NCBI RefSeq assembly: GCF_900115555.1
Contig: NZ_FOWX01000022.1
Coordinates: forward strand, 25,431-89,430
Length of the DNA stretch: 64,000 bases
Direction of reading: 5' to 3'
DNA from: Pseudomonas borbori
GTDB lineage: Bacteria; Pseudomonadota; Gammaproteobacteria; Pseudomonadales; Pseudomonadaceae
Shown here: positions 51,066 through 59,265 of the stretch, in pieces
How positions within the stretch are numbered: the stretch's first letter is position 1
Layout of the letters: every line of letters starts with the position of its first letter
Notes under the pieces: model-generated
Told to the model about the DNA's origin: nothing
Database searches by the model: none
What the model saw: only the letters and a program-made list of their open reading frames with translations
Made by a program: the position numbers and the translations under genes

Positions 51066-51506
51066 TTAGCGTTTGTTCTTCAGGCCGTAGCTTTCGTCGA
51101 GCATGCCCGGTACATCGGCGCTTTTCGGTGCATAGTCCTTGGGCATTTCCTGGGATACCGGAGGCTTCAGGCGCTCGCGCCGTTCGCCGCCGTCTTCTGC
51201 ATGCAGGCTGGCCAGCAGGCGCTGGCGGGTCAGTTCGTCGAGTGCCAGGCGGTTGGCCCCTTCGGACAGGTGTTGCTGCACGTCCTGATGGCTCTGGGTG
51301 AGCTTCTTCACCAGATTGGCAGTGGTATTGAAATGGGTTACCACTTCGCTTTGGTAGGCGTCGAAGCGTTCCTGAATCTCGTCCAACTGGCGTTGTGTGC
51401 GGCCGGGGGCTGCATTGGGCGCAAGGCGGGCAATCAGGAAGCCGATGGCAATGCCGGCTACCAGGGTGATGGCCGGTAGCAACCAGGCTGTGAGCGTCTG
51501 TTCCAC
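51066..51506 (-). CDS. YhcB/ZapG family (DUF1043) inner-membrane protein
   Basis: A 146-residue protein with one N-terminal helix (AWLLPAITLVAGIAIGFLIARLAP) and a coiled-coil (QRQLDEIQERFDAYQSEVVTHFNTTANLVKKLTQSHQDVQQHLSEGANRLA). It begins with GTG at 51506, preceded by GGAAGG. The family influences cell division and envelope biogenesis in E. coli (YhcB/ZapG). The C-terminal third is low-complexity and charged. Confidence 0.92.
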   Translation of the reverse strand: MEQTLTAWLLPAITLVAGIAIGFLIARLAPNAAPGRTQRQLDEIQERFDAYQSEVVTHFNTTANLVKKLTQSHQDVQQHLSEGANRLALDELTRQRLLASLHAEDGGERRERLKPPVSQEMPKDYAPKSADVPGMLDESYGLKNKR

Positions 51507-51639
51507 GAGTCCTTCCTCTCTAAACGGCTTTGCTTTACGTTAACGGCTGGAACCTGCGCTGTATACCGCAATGTAATGCTGTGCGACGCAGGCTGTCAGC
51601 TAGACGAGTCGACCCTCTGAGAGGTCACGGAGTTCACCG

Positions 51640-52269
51640 TTGCTCACCCGCGAAACCCCCGTTTTGATCGATGGCCCCTGTGGCCAGTTGCAAGCCCTGT
51701 CCCTCGACCTAAGCGAAGCGCACGGCGTTGCGCTGATCTGCCATCCCAATCCGGCGCAGGGCGGGACCATGCTCAACAAGGTCGTCTCGACCCTGCAGCG
51801 CAGCGCTCGCGATGCCGGTCTGGCTACCCTGCGCTTCAATTATCGCGGGGTCGGTAGCAGTGCCGGCAGCCATGATATGGCCAGCGGTGAGGTGGATGAT
51901 GCAGAGGCCGTGGCCCATTGGCTGCGCCAGCGCTACCCGCAGCTGCCCCTGACCCTGCTGGGTTTCTCCTTCGGCGGCTTTGTCGCCGCCAGCCTCGGTG
52001 GCCGCCTGGAAAACCAGGGGGTGGAGCTGGCGCAGTTGATCATGGTGGCGCCGGCGGTCAACCGGCTGACTGCCGAGAATCCGCCGGCGCAGCGCTGTCC
52101 GCTGACGTTGATTCAGCCCGAGGCCGATGAGGTGATAGATCCGCAGGTGGTTTATGCCTGGTCCGCCGGCTTGGGGCGTGCCCATGAGCTGCTGAAAGTG
52201 GCAGAATGCGGCCACTTTTTTCACGGCAAGCTTACTGATCTCAAGGATCTGCTGCTGCCGCGTCTCTGA
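51640..52269 (+). CDS. Alpha/beta hydrolase (short, CocE/YfhR-like)
   Basis: A 209-residue hydrolase. The start is TTG at 51640, with ACGGAG about seven bases upstream; no ATG lies at a sensible place. The oxyanion region HPNPAQGGTMLNKVVSTLQRSARDAGLATLRFNYRGVGSSAG and the nucleophile elbow LGFSFGGFVAA are clear; the acid and histidine appear as QPEADEVIDP and ECGHFFHGKLTDL. The substrate is unknown. It is divergent from yhcB and upstream of trpS. Confidence 0.9.
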   Translation: MLTRETPVLIDGPCGQLQALSLDLSEAHGVALICHPNPAQGGTMLNKVVSTLQRSARDAGLATLRFNYRGVGSSAGSHDMASGEVDDAEAVAHWLRQRYPQLPLTLLGFSFGGFVAASLGGRLENQGVELAQLIMVAPAVNRLTAENPPAQRCPLTLIQPEADEVIDPQVVYAWSAGLGRAHELLKVAECGHFFHGKLTDLKDLLLPRL

Positions 52270-52290
52270 TCTGCTGCGCGTCGGCCTGGC

Positions 52291-52360
52291 GTCGTTAAAA
52301 ACAGGCTCGGAATGCTCATTTACCCAAGTAAACTCCGCTTCCTCGCCTGTTTTTGCCTAG
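52291..52360. mobile_element. Diverged second copy of the MITE-like element
   Basis: Bases 52291-52360 match 39574-39643 in reverse orientation at 62 of 70 positions, including the inner arms AAAAACAGGC and GCCTGTTTTT. The flanks also resemble the element loosely but the 20-base terminal arms are not recognisable. It lies between the hydrolase and trpS. Confidence 0.7.
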
Positions 52361-52413
52361 CCAGGCTCTAGCTCGCGAGATCAGAAGATGGCTCAAGTAA
52401 AGCGAACCTGAAC

Positions 52414-53760
52414 ATGACCACTCGTATCCTTACCGGCATCACCACCACCGGCACCCCGCACCTCGGCAACTACGCCGGCGCCATTCGCCCGGCGATAGTC
52501 GCCAGCCGCGCTGCCGATGCGGATTCATTCTATTTTCTCGCCGACTACCATGCGCTGATCAAGTGCGACGAGCCGGCGCGCATCCAGCGCTCGCGCCTGG
52601 AAATCGCCGCCACCTGGCTGGCTTGCGGTCTGGATGTGAACAAGGCGACCTTCTATCGCCAGTCGGATATCCCGGAAATCCCCGAGCTGTGCTGGCTGCT
52701 CACCTGTGTCGCCGGCAAGGGTCTGCTCAACCGTGCGCATGCCTACAAGGCATCGGTGGACAAGAATGTCGAGCAGGGCGAAGACCCGGATGCCGGCATC
52801 AGCATGGGTCTGTTCAGCTACCCGGTGCTGATGGCCGCGGATATCCTGATGTTCAATGCACACAAGGTGCCGGTCGGTCGCGACCAGATCCAGCACGTGG
52901 AAATGGCCCGCGACATCGCCCAGCGCTTCAATCACCTGTTCGGCCAGGGCAGGGAGCTGTTCACCCTGCCCGAGGCGGTGATCGAAGAGGATGTGGCGAC
53001 CCTGCCGGGCCTCGACGGGCGCAAGATGAGCAAGAGCTACGACAACACCATCCCGCTGTTCGGCAGCGCCAGGCAGCTCAAGGATGCCATTGCCCGCATC
53101 GTCACCGATTCCAGGCTGCCCGGCGAGGCCAAGGATCCGGACAGTTCCCATCTGTTTACCCTGTATCAGGCCTTCGCCGCACCCACGCAGCAGGCGGATT
53201 TTCGCGCCGCGCTGGAGGCCGGACTGGCCTGGGGCGAAGCCAAGCAGCAATTGTTCCAGCTGCTCGAGGCCGAGTTGGGCGAGGCGCGTGAGCGCTACCA
53301 CGCCCTGATCGAAAGGCCGGCCGATCTAGAGGACATCCTCCTGGCCGGGGCGGCCAAGGCGCGCAGGATCGCCACGCCGTTCCTCGGCGAGCTGCGCGAG
53401 GCGGTCGGCTTGCGTTCGTTCCGCAGCCAGCCAGTCGGTGCCGAGAGCGGCAAGAAGAAGGCGAGCAAGAGTGCGCGCTTCGTCAGTTTTCGCGACGAAG
53501 ACGGCAGCTTCCGCTTCCGCCTGCTGGATGCGAGCGGCGAGCAACTGCTGCTGTCCAGGTCGTTTGCCGATGGCAAGTCGGCCGGGCAGGTGAACAAGCG
53601 TCTGCAGTCGGGCGAGCCGCTGGATCTGCGCGAAGAGGGCGACGCCTTCGGGGTATGGCTGGATGGTGAATGCGTGGCGCAAAGTCCCTCGTTTGCCGAC
53701 AGCAGCGCCTGTCAGGCGGCGATCCTGCGCCTGCGCGAGGCCTTGGCCCCGCAGGAATGA
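52414..53760 (+). CDS. trpS: Tryptophanyl-tRNA synthetase (long form)
   Basis: A 448-residue class I synthetase. The HIGH-type motif is PHLGN at 15-19 and the KMSKS loop is DGRKMSKSYDN (K204-S208). It is more than 100 residues longer than E. coli TrpRS because of a C-terminal extension (from about residue 345) with KASKSARFVSFRDEDGSFRFRLLDASGEQLLLSRSFADGKSAGQVNKRLQSGEPLD, typical of the pseudomonad form. Cys-containing stretches in the N-half are normal for this branch. Confidence 0.97.
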   Translation: MTTRILTGITTTGTPHLGNYAGAIRPAIVASRAADADSFYFLADYHALIKCDEPARIQRSRLEIAATWLACGLDVNKATFYRQSDIPEIPELCWLLTCVAGKGLLNRAHAYKASVDKNVEQGEDPDAGISMGLFSYPVLMAADILMFNAHKVPVGRDQIQHVEMARDIAQRFNHLFGQGRELFTLPEAVIEEDVATLPGLDGRKMSKSYDNTIPLFGSARQLKDAIARIVTDSRLPGEAKDPDSSHLFTLYQAFAAPTQQADFRAALEAGLAWGEAKQQLFQLLEAELGEARERYHALIERPADLEDILLAGAAKARRIATPFLGELREAVGLRSFRSQPVGAESGKKKASKSARFVSFRDEDGSFRFRLLDASGEQLLLSRSFADGKSAGQVNKRLQSGEPLDLREEGDAFGVWLDGECVAQSPSFADSSACQAAILRLREALAPQE

Positions 53761-53779
53761 CGGGCTGGAAGGTGGCTTT

Positions 53780-53844
53780 GTGGGAGGGGCTTTAGCCGCG
53801 ATGCATTGGCACCGGCAAGCGGTCGCGGCTAAAGCCCCTCCCAC
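53780..53844. repeat. REP doublet (REPIN) with perfect 22-base arms, GTGGGAGGGGC class
   Basis: The arms at 53780-53801 and 53823-53844 are perfectly complementary (starting GTGGGAGGGGCTTTAGCC), with a 21-base loop. GTGGGAGGGGCT repeats are widespread in Pseudomonas. It lies between trpS and zapE. Confidence 0.85.
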
Positions 53845-53932
53845 GGACCGGTACGCCGTCTATAAGCCGATTGCCAAGCGCGGAGGGCGTCGCTAAAGTG
53901 ACGCCCCCGTTTTACTTGCCCGGCTAACGAAT

Positions 53933-55027
53933 ATGACTCCCCTAGCGCGCTACCAGGCTGACCTCGAACGTCCCGAATTCTTCCATGATGCCGCCCAGGA
54001 AACCGCAGTGCGTCATCTGCAGCGCCTGTATGACGACCTGGTCGCCGCCGACAAGGGTGGTCCCGGCGTGTTCGGCAAGCTGTTTGCCAGAAAGCCACAG
54101 GGACCGGTCAAGGGTCTGTACTTCTGGGGCGGCGTCGGTCGCGGCAAGACCTACCTGGTCGATACCTTCTTCGATTCGCTGCCGTTCGAGCGCAAGGTGC
54201 GCACGCACTTCCACCGCTTCATGAAGCGCGTGCACGAGGAGATGAAAACCCTCAAGGGCGAGAAGAACCCGCTGGTGATCATCGGCAAGCGCTTCGCCGA
54301 CGAGGCACGGGTGATCTGCTTCGACGAGTTCTTCGTCTCCGACATCACCGACGCGATGATTCTCGCCACCCTGCTCGAGGAGCTGTTCAAGAACGGCGTG
54401 AGCCTGGTGGCGACCTCCAACATCGTGCCGGACGGCCTGTACAAGGACGGCCTGCAGCGTGCGCGCTTCCTGCCGGCCATCGCCCTGCTGAAAGAGCACA
54501 CCGAGATCGTCAATGTCGACAGCGGCATCGATTACCGCCTGCGTGCGCTGGAGCAGGCCGAGCTGTTTCACTGGCCGCTGGACGCGGCGGCCGAGGCGAG
54601 CCTGGAAAGGAGCTTCAGGAGCCTGTTGCCCGAGCACTGCGTGGTGCAGGAAAACGAAGCGCTGGTGGTCGAGAACCGCAGCCTGACTGCGCGCAAGGTC
54701 GGCGACGATGTGGCCTGGTTCGAGTTCCGCGAGCTGTGCGATGGCCCGCGCAGCCAGAACGATTACATCGAGCTGGGCAAGATCTTCCACGCGGTGCTGC
54801 TGGCCAACGTCGAGCAGATGGGCGTGGCCAAGGAAGACATGGCCCGGCGCTTCATCAACCTGGTGGACGAGTTCTACGACCGCAACGTCAAGCTGATCAT
54901 TTCCGCCGAAGTCGAGCTGAAAGACCTCTACAGCGGCGGTCGCCTGAATTTCGAGTTCCAGCGCACCCTCAGCCGGCTGCTCGAGATGCAGTCCCACGAG
55001 TTCCTGGCGCGGCCGCATAAGCCTTGA
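53933..55027 (+). CDS. zapE: Cell division ATPase ZapE
   Basis: A 364-residue AFG1-like ATPase. Walker A GGVGRGKT is at about 66-73 in GLYFWGGVGRGKTYLVDTFFDSLPF, Walker B is VICFDEFFVSDITDAMIL, and KRVHEEMKTLKGEKNPL fits ZapE. It binds FtsZ in E. coli and affects Z-ring dynamics under low oxygen. It is encoded 0.9 kb from the GlxA regulator and ends convergent to it. Confidence 0.96.
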   Translation: MTPLARYQADLERPEFFHDAAQETAVRHLQRLYDDLVAADKGGPGVFGKLFARKPQGPVKGLYFWGGVGRGKTYLVDTFFDSLPFERKVRTHFHRFMKRVHEEMKTLKGEKNPLVIIGKRFADEARVICFDEFFVSDITDAMILATLLEELFKNGVSLVATSNIVPDGLYKDGLQRARFLPAIALLKEHTEIVNVDSGIDYRLRALEQAELFHWPLDAAAEASLERSFRSLLPEHCVVQENEALVVENRSLTARKVGDDVAWFEFRELCDGPRSQNDYIELGKIFHAVLLANVEQMGVAKEDMARRFINLVDEFYDRNVKLIISAEVELKDLYSGGRLNFEFQRTLSRLLEMQSHEFLARPHKP

Positions 55028-55083
55028 AGGCTAGGGCATGAGGGAAGAGGAATGAGGTTGTGCCGGTCTCGCTGACGGGCACT

Positions 55084-55119
55084 ATCTCCATCTCCATCTC
55101 CATCTCCATCTCCATCTCC
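55084..55119. repeat. Hexanucleotide microsatellite ATCTCC x6
   Basis: Six perfect ATCTCC units are followed by degenerate ATCCTCATCCCC-type units up to 55137. It lies between the convergent zapE and GlxA-type regulator genes, outside coding sequence. Confidence 0.9.
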
Positions 55120-55137
55120 ATCCTCATCCCCATCCCC

Positions 55138-56142
55138 TTAGGCGTGGCCGTCCTGGTGCTGAAACTGGCGGCGATAGAGGTTGGGTGACAGCTGGGTGTG
55201 CTGGCGGAACAGGCGGGCGAAGAAGCTGGCGTCGTCGTAACCGACTTCATAACTGATGGTCTTGATGCTCTTGCGCGTGGCGCTGAGCAGGCTCTTGGCC
55301 GTTTCGATGCGCAGTCGCTGCAGGTAATGCAGCGGCTTGTCGCCGGTGGCGCCCTGGAAGCGGCGCATGAAGTTGCGGATGCTCATGCCGTGTTCGCGGG
55401 CCACGTCCTCGAAGCGGAACTTGTCGGCGAAGTGCTCCTCCAGCCATTGCTGGATCTGCAGGATGGTCAGGTCGTGGTGCAGCTTCTGCCCGCCGAAGCC
55501 GATGCGCCCAGGGGTGTAGTTGCGCTGCACTTCGTAGAGGATGTCGCGGGCCACGCCCTGGGCCACGCTGGCGCCGCAGTAACGCTCGATCAGGTAGATG
55601 TAGAGGTCGCAGGCCGAGGTCACACCGCCGGCGCAATACAGATTGTCGGCATCCGACAGGTGCTTGTCCTGATTGAGCGGTACCTTGGGGAAGCGCTCGG
55701 CGAACTCGCGGAAGAAGCGCCAGTAGGTGGTGGCTTCCTTGCCGTCGAGCAGGCCGGCCTCGGCCATCCAGAACACCCCTTTGGCTTCGCCGCAGATCGC
55801 GCTACCGGCCGCATGACGCTCTTGTAGCCAGCTGAGTATTTGCGGATGGCGCTGGCGAAGGGCGTCGAAGTCATCCCAGAAGGTGGGCAGGATGATCACG
55901 TCGGCGGCGTCGAGGCCGCCGTCGACCGGGATCATGACATTGCTGAAGCTGCGCACCGGCTGGCCGTCCGGGCTGACCAGGTTGATCTCGAAGGTTGGCG
56001 TCGGGCCGAGCCCCTGCTGTTTGCCGTAGCGCAGGCTGGCCATGTGGAAGAAGTCCTTGGCCTGCATCAGGGTCGAGGCAAATACTCCTTCGGTGGCGAG
56101 AATGCTGACGCGGCGCAAGGGCGATGACTGCTGAGTGAGCAT
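55138..56142 (-). CDS. GlxA-type transcriptional regulator (DJ-1/PfpI domain + AraC helix-turn-helix)
   Basis: A 334-residue regulator; I start it at MLTQQSSPLRRVSILATEGVFASTLM. Residues up to about 200 form a class-I amidotransferase-like domain (ADVIILPTFWDDFDALRQRHPQILSWLQERHAAGSAICGEAKGVFWMAEAGLLDG), and the C-terminal AraC pair is EDVAREHGMSIRNFMRRFQGATGDKPLHYLQRLRIETAKSLLSATRKSIKTISYEVGYDDASFFARLFRQH. Such regulators sense small metabolites (carnitine, glycine betaine, arginine derivatives); the ligand here is unknown. It is divergent from an acyl-CoA dehydrogenase gene that may be its target. Confidence 0.93.
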   Translation of the reverse strand: MLTQQSSPLRRVSILATEGVFASTLMQAKDFFHMASLRYGKQQGLGPTPTFEINLVSPDGQPVRSFSNVMIPVDGGLDAADVIILPTFWDDFDALRQRHPQILSWLQERHAAGSAICGEAKGVFWMAEAGLLDGKEATTYWRFFREFAERFPKVPLNQDKHLSDADNLYCAGGVTSACDLYIYLIERYCGASVAQGVARDILYEVQRNYTPGRIGFGGQKLHHDLTILQIQQWLEEHFADKFRFEDVAREHGMSIRNFMRRFQGATGDKPLHYLQRLRIETAKSLLSATRKSIKTISYEVGYDDASFFARLFRQHTQLSPNLYRRQFQHQDGHA

Positions 56143-56219
56143 GGTTAGTGTTCTTATCAAGGCTAAGTGGTCATTGGCTGGCGGGATCGTCTTATTTTTT
56201 GGCTGTTGTGTCCAGTGCG

Positions 56220-56237
56220 ACCAAGCGTTTGCTTGGT
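56220..56237. promoter_or_regulatory. Palindromic operator candidate upstream of acyl-CoA dehydrogenase
   Basis: Perfect 7-base arms ACCAAGC (56220-56226) and GCTTGGT (56231-56237) with a GTTT spacer. It lies 45 bases before the ATG, in the divergent spacer. The form is that of a TetR-type operator rather than an AraC site. Confidence 0.5.
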
Positions 56238-56281
56238 TAAAGTCAAGGGCTCCCTAATTCGCTGCGTCGCAAGGTGCCACC

Positions 56282-57421
56282 ATGATCCCCAGAACCCTGT
56301 TCAGCTCAGACCATGAGCTTTTCCGTGACAGCGTACGCAAGTTTCTCGAGCAGGAGGCCGTGCCCTTTCATGCGCAGTGGGAAAAGGATGGGCATATCGA
56401 CCGCCAGCTGTGGAACAAGGCGGGCGAGGCGGGCATGCTCTGCTCGCATATCCCGGAAGAATACGGCGGCATGGCGGCCGATTTTCTCTACAGCGCGGTG
56501 GTGATCGAGGAGGTCGGCCGGCTGGGGCTGACCGGCATCGGTTTCTCCCTGCATTCGGACATAGTCGCGCCTTATATCCTGCATTACGGCTCAGAGGCGC
56601 TGAAGCACAAATACCTGCCGAAGCTGGTGTCCGGCGAGATGGTCACGGCCATCGCCATGACCGAGCCGGGCGCCGGCTCCGACCTGCAGGGGGTGAAGAC
56701 CACGGCGGTGCTGGATGGTGACGAGTACGTGATCAACGGCTCCAAGACCTTTATCACCAACGGGTTTCTGGCCGATCTGGTGATCGTGGTGGCCAAGACC
56801 GATCCGAAGGCCGGGGCCAAGGGCACCAGCCTGTTTCTGGTGGAGGCCAATACGCCGGGCTTCACCAAGGGCAAACGCCTGGAAAAGGTCGGCATGAAGG
56901 CCCAGGACACCTCCGAGCTGTTCTTCCAGGATGTGCGCGTGCCCAGGGAGAACCTGTTGGGTCAGGCTGGCATGGGCTTCGCCTACCTGATGCAGGAACT
57001 GCCCCAGGAACGCCTGACCGTCGGTATCGGTGCCCTGGCCTCGGCCGAGGCGGCGTTGCACTGGACCCTGGACTACACCCGTGAGCGCAAGGCGTTCGGC
57101 AAGGCGATTGCCGATTTCCAGAACACCCGCTTCAAGCTGGCCGAGATGGCCACGGAAATCCAGGTCGGTCGGGTGTTCGTCGATCGCTGTCTCGAGTTGC
57201 ACCTGCAGGGCAAGCTGGATGTGCCGACCGCGGCGATGCTCAAGTACTGGGGCACCGACCTGCAGTGCAAGGTACTCGACGAGTGCGTGCAGCTGCACGG
57301 CGGCTACGGTTACATGTGGGAATACCCGGTGGCGCGGGCCTGGGCCGATGCCCGGGTGCAGCGCATCTATGCCGGCACCAACGAGATCATGAAGGAGATC
57401 ATCGCGCGTTCGTTTATCTGA
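56282..57421 (+). CDS. Acyl-CoA dehydrogenase
   Basis: A 379-residue FAD enzyme. The FAD and substrate motifs are AIAMTEPGAGSDLQGVKTTAV and VINGSKTFITNG, then FGKAIADFQNTRFKLAEMATE. The catalytic glutamate is probably that of QLHGGYGYMWEYPVARAWADARVQRIYAGTNEIMKEIIARSF. Length and motifs fit short/medium-chain or branched-chain enzymes; substrate preference cannot be read. No electron-transfer flavoprotein or other beta-oxidation gene is near it. Confidence 0.93.
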   Translation: MIPRTLFSSDHELFRDSVRKFLEQEAVPFHAQWEKDGHIDRQLWNKAGEAGMLCSHIPEEYGGMAADFLYSAVVIEEVGRLGLTGIGFSLHSDIVAPYILHYGSEALKHKYLPKLVSGEMVTAIAMTEPGAGSDLQGVKTTAVLDGDEYVINGSKTFITNGFLADLVIVVAKTDPKAGAKGTSLFLVEANTPGFTKGKRLEKVGMKAQDTSELFFQDVRVPRENLLGQAGMGFAYLMQELPQERLTVGIGALASAEAALHWTLDYTRERKAFGKAIADFQNTRFKLAEMATEIQVGRVFVDRCLELHLQGKLDVPTAAMLKYWGTDLQCKVLDECVQLHGGYGYMWEYPVARAWADARVQRIYAGTNEIMKEIIARSFI

Positions 57422-57443
57422 GTGCAGGGCGAGGTTGTTGATT

Positions 57444-57520
57444 GTAGGAGCCCGGGGGCGCCTAGTTCTTGCTGGCGATCAGCTCTTATGGCCAAGCATC
57501 GCCAGCAAGCTGGCTCCTAC
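57444..57520. repeat. REP doublet, GTAGGAGC class
   Basis: GTAGGAGCCCGGGGGCGCC at the left and GCTGGCTCCTAC at the right, with TTGCTGGCGAT and ATCGCCAGCAA as inner arms. It shares GGGGGCGCCTAGTTC with the doublet at 1182, although the outer parts differ. Confidence 0.75.
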
Positions 57521-57535
57521 AGGTAGTGGCAGGTG

Positions 57536-58573
57536 TCAGGGCGCCGGGTTGGGCTGCGCCTTGTGGATCGCCTCAATGCCGGCCAGGACTTCGTCGCTCA
57601 GCTTCAGCTCGCTGCTCGCCAGGTTGGCCTCCAATTGCTCCATATTGGTGGCGCCGATGATGTTGCTGGTGACGAAGGGTTGGGTGGTGACGAAGGCCAG
57701 GGCCATCTGTGCCGGATCCAGGCCGTGCTCGCGGGCCAGGGCGACATAGCGCGAGCAGGCCGTCTCGGACTGCGGGTTGGTGTAGCGGGTAAAGCGGCTG
57801 TACAGGCTGATCCGTGCGTTGGCCGGGCGGGCGCCGCCTTCGTATTTGCCGGACAGCATGCCGAAGGCCAGCGGCGAGTACGCCAGCAGGCCGCACTGTT
57901 CGCGCATGGCGACTTCCGCCAAACCGACCTCGAAGCTGCGGTTGAGCAGGTTGTAGGGGTTCTGGATCGACGCCGCCCGTGGCCATCCGCGGTTCTCGGC
58001 CAGTTGGAGGAATTTCATGGTGCCCCAGGGCGTTTCGTTGGATAGACCGACGTGGCGGATCTTGCCGGCCTTGACCTGTTCGTCGAGCACCGCCAGGGTT
58101 TCTTCCAGGGCGGTGAACGCGCTGTCCTGATGGCGATAGCCGAGCTGGCCGAAGAAGTTGGTCGGGCGTTCCGGCCAGTGCAGTTGATAGAGGTCTATCC
58201 AGTCGGTCTGCAGGCGTTTGAGGCTGGCGTCCAGTGCGGCGATCAGGTGTTCCCGGTTGAACTTCAGGTTGCCGTCGCGGATGTAGTCGATGCCGTTGCC
58301 GGGGCCGGCGATCTTGCTCGCCAGTACCCAGTCGGCGCGATCGCCATGCTGCTTGAAATACTCGCCGATGATCTGTTCGGTTTTGCTGTAGGTCTCGGCG
58401 CGTGGCGGCACTGGGTACATTTCGGCGGTGTCGATGAAATTGACGCCATGCGCTTTGCTGCGCTCGATCTGGGCGAATGCCTCGCCAATGCGGTTCTGTT
58501 CGCCCCAGGTCATGCTGCCGAGGCAGAGGGCGCTGACGCGCAAATCCGTGCGGCCTAGTTGTCGGTAGTCCAT
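57536..58573 (-). CDS. Aldo/keto reductase (Tas-like)
   Basis: A 345-residue NADP(H)-dependent oxidoreductase. Start MDYRQLGRTDLRVSALCLGSMTWGEQN is typical of the Tas subgroup. The catalytic tyrosine is in NFIDTAEMYPVPP, the lysine in DWVLASKIAGPG, and the histidine in YQLHWPERPTNFFG. NADP-binding lies in the C-half (GLLAYSPLAFGMLSGKY). The physiological substrate is unknown. Transcribed towards the acyl-CoA dehydrogenase from the space upstream of rplM. Confidence 0.94.
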   Translation of the reverse strand: MDYRQLGRTDLRVSALCLGSMTWGEQNRIGEAFAQIERSKAHGVNFIDTAEMYPVPPRAETYSKTEQIIGEYFKQHGDRADWVLASKIAGPGNGIDYIRDGNLKFNREHLIAALDASLKRLQTDWIDLYQLHWPERPTNFFGQLGYRHQDSAFTALEETLAVLDEQVKAGKIRHVGLSNETPWGTMKFLQLAENRGWPRAASIQNPYNLLNRSFEVGLAEVAMREQCGLLAYSPLAFGMLSGKYEGGARPANARISLYSRFTRYTNPQSETACSRYVALAREHGLDPAQMALAFVTTQPFVTSNIIGATNMEQLEANLASSELKLSDEVLAGIEAIHKAQPNPAP

Positions 58574-58746
58574 GTGCTGCTCCTTATTCGCAAATCAACC
58601 ATGCAAGCAGGTTGAATTTATTTCCGCAATCGGCATAATTGCGCACCTCTTTCTGCGGTGGAAGTGATGCGCCGCCTGCCGAAGAATCTTGCCGTATTAC
58701 GGACGCGCTGACCCGAGCCCCCGATAGCGCCTGTTTTCGGCTGCCT

Positions 58747-58810
58747 TTGACTTGTCAAAGTAAGCACTATTCAGTAAGATCCGCCGTCTTATTTATCAGG
58801 GCGGCCCCTG
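58747..58810 (+). promoter_or_regulatory. Candidate promoter and leader structure of rplM-rpsI
   Basis: TTGACT at 58747-58752 could be a -35 box, with TATTCA at 58768-58773 as a weak -10 (15-base spacer). Downstream, CCGCC (58781-58785) can pair with GGCGG (58800-58804), or alternatively CAGGG (58797-58801) with CCCTG (58806-58810). The two pairings exclude each other, as in ribosomal-protein leaders that feel L13 or S9. This is suggestive only. Confidence 0.35.
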
Positions 58811-58822
58811 AGGCTATAAAGA

Positions 58823-59251
58823 ATGAAAACTTTTACTGCTAAACCGGAAACAGTAAAGCGCGACTGGTTCGTCGTCGACGCTGCGGGTCAGACACTGGGT
58901 CGTCTGGCTACCGAAATTGCCAGCCGTCTGCGTGGCAAGCACAAGCCTGAGTACACTCCGCACGTAGACACCGGCGACTACATCGTCGTGATCAACGCCG
59001 AGCAGGTACGTGTTACTGGTGCCAAGACCACCGACAAGATGTACTACTCTCACTCCGGTTTTCCGGGCGGCATCAAGTCGATCAGCTTCGATAAGCTGAT
59101 CGCCAAGGCGCCAGAGCGTGTGATCGAGACCGCGGTCAAAGGCATGCTGCCGAAGAACCCGCTGGGTCGCGACATGTATCGTAAGCTGAAAGTGTATGCG
59201 GGCGCTGCTCACCCACACACTGCTCAGCAGCCCCAAGAACTGAAGATTTAA
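58823..59251 (+). CDS. rplM: 50S ribosomal protein L13
   Basis: A 142-residue L13 of standard length. MKTFTAKPETVKRDWFVVDAAGQTLGRLATEIASRLRGKHKPEYTPHVDTGDYIVVINAEQVRVTGAKTTDKMYY is the canonical start; it ends AHPHTAQQPQELKI. It is an early-assembly 50S protein. rpsI follows after 14 bases, the conserved bacterial pair. Confidence 0.99.
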   Translation: MKTFTAKPETVKRDWFVVDAAGQTLGRLATEIASRLRGKHKPEYTPHVDTGDYIVVINAEQVRVTGAKTTDKMYYSHSGFPGGIKSISFDKLIAKAPERVIETAVKGMLPKNPLGRDMYRKLKVYAGAAHPHTAQQPQELKI

Positions 59252-59265
59252 CGGAATAGTTCATT

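Noticed and set aside
55138..56142. GlxA-like protein as a PfpI protease or amidotransferase
   Set aside because: The domain is followed by a complete AraC helix-turn-helix pair, so it is a regulator even though a cysteine is present in AICGEAKG.
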